The notes under the pieces were generated by a model. That model had not been told where the DNA came from, made no database searches, and saw nothing but the letters and a program-made list of their open reading frames with translations. Both the position numbers and the translations under genes were made by a program. Source: Verticillium longisporum (Eukaryota > Ascomycota > Sordariomycetes > Glomerellales > Plectosphaerellaceae). From it: DNA of 64,000 bases. This document shows, piece after piece, positions 59,688-64,000 of the stretch; position 1 is the stretch's first letter; each line of letters starts with the position of its first letter. The DNA is taken from the NCBI GenBank assembly GCA_019188255.1, contig JAETXT010000003.1:2108001-2172000 (forward strand). The letters are read 5' to 3'.

Positions 59688-62600
59688 CTTTGAAGGTGCT
59701 TAAACACGCGAGCGGAAGCAAGAGGAAGGAAGGTGGTGGACGAGGTGAGATAGCTGAACCGGGTGGGTTGCGGTATCAACAATGTGGTGTCAAGACTGAC
59801 AGTGTGGCTTCTAGCGAGAACTGAAGAAGAATGCCCGAACAATCAGAAGGACTCACGCTGGAGGGATGGAGGTGAGGGAAGATGGTGGATTTTCTAGTCG
59901 GGCGGTGGCCGGATTGTGCTCAACGTGTCCTTTTTTGAGGCAGGAGCTAAGGTCCCCTCTCAGAAAAATAATGGGGGCTCCCGGGGGGGGAGAGCGTGCT
60001 CAGGGTCGGAGTGGGAGAGGCACGCCCACGCACACCTGCCTCCTAACGGCCAGTCCACGGCAACCAATGCTAAAGTGCGGGTGCTGGTCCCTGTAAAGCT
60101 CCACCGCACTCCTCTGCTCCAGGGGCTTGGAGGCTCTGGCTCTCGGTGAAAGTAGGCCGGCTGCAGCGGCGACAGGGGATGTGAGAGGCAGGAGCTCTGT
60201 TGATAGGTGTTTCCAGGAGCTTCCATCCAAGGGCGACCCACTTTCCCCAAGCCAGACACGATCTGGTCCTCCTCCCAGTCTTGTGCTCTGTGACACCTGG
60301 GCTTGGTTTCACGGTTCTGCAGCAGGCTGCGCCGTGATGCGGGCAATGCGAAGCAGGACTTGCCTTCGAAATGGGTGTCATGGAAGTCAATTGATCGTTT
60401 CAGTGTCTCCTCGCCCGTGTCCCAGCTTCTCTGTGATGATTATGCTATTCCCCTTTCTTGACCTGCTTAGCACCATGATTAGGTTGGTACCTGACCCAGG
60501 TAGGTAGGATTCGTTGGAGTAAGTAGGACGGGGCCATCCTCGGCTCATCTTGCATGCAGTGTGTGGGCCTCCGTCCATCAGCCTCATCCAACGCGCCACG
60601 CTGTCCACAACCGCTGACGCCTTTAGGGACCGCCCAGCATCGTCGTTGACGCCTAATCCGCGATCGTTTTGCCAGGCTACAATGATAAAGAAACTATGCT
60701 TCTCCCACAGGAAGATCTCATTTCCCTTGGTGAATTGATCATCAAAGGATGGTCAAGGAACAGGTCTCATGGCACCATCGTCGATCAATCAAAGCGAGAG
60801 GCGTGCTTTTTTTTACCATCTGGTCTCACTTTGGACTGATGGTTTGTAAATATTGATGACAACGACCATGGATGTGATCTTTGGCAAGCCACTTCCAAAA
60901 CCTTGCTATCTGGTAGTGCTTAAGTCAATGGCCCCAATCTGCAAGACGATGGGTAAGGTGTCCAGGATGGCGTGATAAACGTGAGCAGTATGAAGAGTAT
61001 ACTTCGGAACAGTTTCCAAGTCCTCCTCTTGCGACCCTCCAGTCCTCCCAATCATTCTTCTTGGCGTTCAGCAGGTGACAATTTGCATCATTCTGGGCAG
61101 CTCACAAGCATCAAAGATACTATATTTCGACCTTACGGCCGGACACCTTCACGCTGCTTTGCAAGCGATCTGTCAGCACAAACTGCTGTATCAACTGTGA
61201 TTGCAAGCCATCCCGCCACTCTCACGGCCAACTTGAATGCTGACTCGCTCATCCCAAATCAGGGCCAGTAGTACTAGTATAAGCTCATTAGACGGAGCTG
61301 ATCGGGACATCGTAGTTATTTTTTTCAGACTAAGTCAATTGTAGTGAAAGGTTGACTTGAAGAAGCAACAGGGTATGGACCCAATACTTTGAAATCACAC
61401 GAGGAGCCAAAGATCAGAGGGATGAGACTGGTTCTGGCACATCGTGCTACATTTGGCGGACGTGGCATTGATCAATGCGATCAGTGGGTCAGCTCCGAGG
61501 CTCTTAGAGTATCTCAATACCTGTTGCTTGCGGACGGAGGAAAATGCATGATCCAGGTACAACTTCTTCCGACTCAACCTGAATTGATCGCGCCCTAGAT
61601 AGGGATTGTTTTGCGGCAGACATGGTTGCTTAGAACTGGCCATGTGGGTGGGCAAGATATGCAAACAGGGAAGACACATGACAGCGTCGTTTGTTAAGAA
61701 CTCGCGAGTAAGCTTGGTCTTCTATGGAATATACTTTTCCTATGGATCGTGCACTACCTAGTCTTGCTTCTGACTTCGTTAGCGATGTCGCTTTCCCTGC
61801 AACGCATTCACCGGTTGCGTGACATCGGATATGGCAAGAAGTATGACGTATCCGTCACAGCGGAGACGCTCCTGGCTGAGCTTTTGGTGAGCCAAATTGT
61901 TGATTCTGGAAGTATTACTCATACTGATCGTGCCCTTTCCAAACCGCTGCAGCTCTTGAGGTGCCCTTCAGACGTGATGAGGTCAAACTGCCTCGCCCGA
62001 TCAGATAATGAAAGTCAAGTTCTACGTAGAACGGATTTTATGAAAAGTATGTTGCAAAGCAGAAAAATTGCATGCCCGAGGTAGCCAGGAGATATGCTGT
62101 CCACTAGTTGTTCTCAAACCAGCGTCTTCAGTAGGTACCTATCTCAACCGTAGGCAATCTTGGCTGGCGTTGAAAGGGGTGAAGGTCTTAGCGAGTGGGA
62201 AAACCGCAGGACATCGCAAAATCCATGCCGGAAAGTTCAGTTGGACGGTAGTGACCACCGGAGAGGACTTGTATGTAGATGGATTATTACGCCCCAGCAC
62301 GGGTCGGATTTTCGGCCTCCTGAGACTATGCACTCACCGACATCGCTATGGGCATGCCGACACCCAAGCAAGCGACGTACGCCTAACCTCGAACCAACCA
62401 GTCAAACGAATTCAATCAACACAAAAAGCACCACGAGACTGCACTAAGAGAAGCAATCTCGGCTTCTTCACGTGGTGGTTTATTTTCTTACAGGACACCT
62501 GAAGTTGACGAGCATTATGTCAGCTGGGGCCAGGAACAAGACGGCATGACGATGGGCGGGTCGCCAGTAGCCGCGCCTGCGAATCACGAAACGGCGAATC

Positions 62601-62837
62601 ACAGCGTCGTCGAGCCTCACATGTTCCTCCAGAACGAGGGGAATTTTTTCTTCCATGAAGTGATCGCCGCGCACCCAGCCAGCTCTCCTCAACTTTCTCC
62701 GCGAAAACGTGCGGCCTGTGCTACAATCTAGGCAAACGCTTCTCGACGTGTACCGACTGGGAACTCCTTCTATACTGTCCTCGCCCTGAAGCTGGCCCAG
62801 CGCCCGCAGCGTTCCGACTGACTACCCCGCCATCGCC
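59688..62837. other. Gene-free divergent interval between calnexin and mde1 (3.15 kb)
   Basis: Shared upstream region of two divergent genes. The left 800 bases are G/C-rich; 60700-62500 is more A/T-rich. Frames up to 144 codons (62068-62502 plus) have no recognised content. A GGTA/TACC cluster lies at 60487-60508. No RNA gene or transposon remnant was recognised. Confidence 0.45.
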
Positions 62838-63736
62838 ATGTCGTCCTCCAACCTCGAAAACCCGGACCAGCTCGTCACCTCCACGAACCCTGACCACCCC
62901 GCCAATCTCATTCCCTCTCTGTGCGCAAAGTTCTGGACCCTCGGCTGGGTCACAGGCACCGGCGGCGGCTGCTCCATCCGCGAAGAGTAAGCCTACACGT
63001 CCCCTCCCCCGCTTCACCCAAGCCAGCCAGCCAGCAAGCAAGCCAGAGCTCACCACCAGCCCAGTGACCTCGTCTACATCGCCCCCTCCGGCGTGCAAAA
63101 GGAGCTCATGAAGCCCACCGACATCTACGTCCTCTCCCTCGCAGCCCAGGAAGCCTCCCTCAAGAACAGAACCTACCTCCGCTCGCCGCCAGCCTACAAG
63201 CCGTCGCAGTGCACGCCGCTCTTCCTCGCGGCCTTCACGCGGCGCGGCGCCGGCTGCTGCATCCACACGCACTCGCACTGGGCCGTTCTCGTGACGCTGC
63301 TGCTCGAGTCGGCGCCCGGCGACGGCAAGCTGTTTGAGATGAACAACATTGAGCAGATCAAGGGCTTCGGCCGCGGCTTCCAGAAGCAGGGCAACCTTGG
63401 CTACCACGACACGCTGCGCATCCCCGTCATTGAGAACACGGCCCACGAGGAGGACCTGACCGAGTTCCTCGAGGCGGCCATGGACCGGTACCCGGACACG
63501 TACGCCGTGCTTGTCAGGCGGCACGGCGTCTACGTATGGGGCGATAATGTGCACAAGGCCAAGACGCAGTGCGAGAGGTGAGAGATGCTTCCGTTGGAGA
63601 AGCTGTTGCTCCTGGAGAGATCGTCATGCTAACGAGAACCAGCCTGGACTACCTCTTCCAACTAGCAGTAGAGATGAAGCAGCTCGGCATCCCGTGGATC
63701 AGCGACATCCCCGTGGTCAAGCCTACAAGAATCTAG
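62838..63736 (+). CDS. mde1: Methylthioribulose-1-phosphate dehydratase (MtnB/Mde1/APIP)
   Basis: Zinc-dependent class II aldolase-fold enzyme of the methionine salvage pathway that dehydrates 5-methylthioribulose-1-phosphate. Three exons, 62838-62986, 63065-63577 and 63643-63736 (introns 78 and 65 nt), give 251 aa, the normal family length. Family signs: [20 protein letters not shown] near the start, [20 protein letters not shown], zinc-ligand His residues in [15 protein letters not shown] and [11 protein letters not shown], an EQIKGF block equivalent to the region carrying the catalytic Glu in human APIP, and C-terminal [17 protein letters not shown]. The ATG at 62838 is the only one giving the conserved N-terminus. 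All splice sites are GT-AG with a CTAAC branch point in the second intron. It is cytosolic, with no targeting signal. Confidence 0.96.
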
Positions 63737-64000
63737 AGTAGATCACAGCAGGTGAACCAGCACAAGGTCACGCACACCCAAGGTGGAAGGTACAGAGCAT
63801 TGGCATGAACAAATTTGAAGCTTTTTTTCGTATATTCTTCTTGGTCTGTCTGGCACCGACATGTTCAAATCATGTACCCGGACATCCAACTCGCTCACCC
63901 GCTCATCTCGACGTACCCTTCATCCAAGATATGCACATTAATGAGCCCCGCAAAACCATCCACTCAGGCCCAACCATCTGCTTCGCCATTTTACAGGAAG

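Noticed and set aside
59900..59945. CAACGTG-like word upstream of calnexin as an unfolded-protein-response element
   Set aside because: One or more mismatches to the known elements and a single copy; not distinguishable from chance.

Overview
The window reads as nuclear chromosomal DNA of a filamentous ascomycete (Pezizomycotina, most likely Sordariomycetes and possibly Hypocreales; the order is a judgement from protein style and gene set, and genus cannot be read from the sequence). The signs are mostly short (about 50-150 nt) GT-AG spliceosomal introns with CTAAC-like branch points, a group III hybrid histidine kinase of the Neurospora NIK-1/OS-1 type, a PRD-4/CHK2-type FHA kinase, and monocistronic genes on both strands. 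I find 15 protein-coding genes and one intron-containing tRNA-His. I see no transposon, rRNA, CRISPR array, prophage, secondary-metabolite cluster or mating-type locus.

Layout. 1-1.9 kb: 3' part of the condensin kleisin gene brn1 (+). 5.1-6.8 kb: SAM + HMG-box regulator (-). 12.3 kb: tRNA-His(GUG) (-). 13.4-15.7 kb: small coiled-coil protein split by a 1.6-kb intron (+). 18.5-22.7 kb: osmosensing/fungicide-target histidine kinase nik1 (-). 28-32.2 kb: Munc13/UNC-13-like C2 protein (-). 35.1-38.8 kb: BAR-PH-ArfGAP protein (+). 40.8-43.0 kb: CHK2-type FHA kinase (+). 43.7-45.1 kb: eIF3m (+). 45.8-46.8 kb: UMP-CMP kinase ura6 (-). 47.4-48.1 kb: FAR-17a/AIG1-like membrane protein (-). 48.8-50.8 kb: WD40-cyclophilin cyp15 (+). 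52.5-54.4 kb: Dal5-type MFS permease (+). 54.9-56.7 kb: methylmalonate-semialdehyde dehydrogenase (-). 57.8-59.7 kb: calnexin (-). 62.8-63.7 kb: methylthioribulose-1-phosphate dehydratase mde1 (+).

The genes are not an operon or a cluster with one shared pathway. They are housekeeping and regulatory genes: chromosome condensation, stress signalling, vesicle traffic (Munc13-like and ArfGAP genes are divergent neighbours), checkpoint, translation initiation, nucleotide metabolism, ER folding, valine catabolism and methionine salvage. The left half (2-35 kb) is gene-poor, with gaps of 3-5.5 kb around regulatory genes. The right half is compact.

Two genes (brn1 twice, the dehydrogenase once) carry single-base deletions that break otherwise well-preserved reading frames. 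At least two lie in homopolymers, so assembly indels are more likely than gene decay. I found no convincing new biological system. The most checkable oddities are these frameshifts, the tRNA-His intron, the 1.6-kb intron, a strong hairpin just 3' of nik1, a minisatellite inside an intron, and a possible dual-start UMP-CMP kinase.
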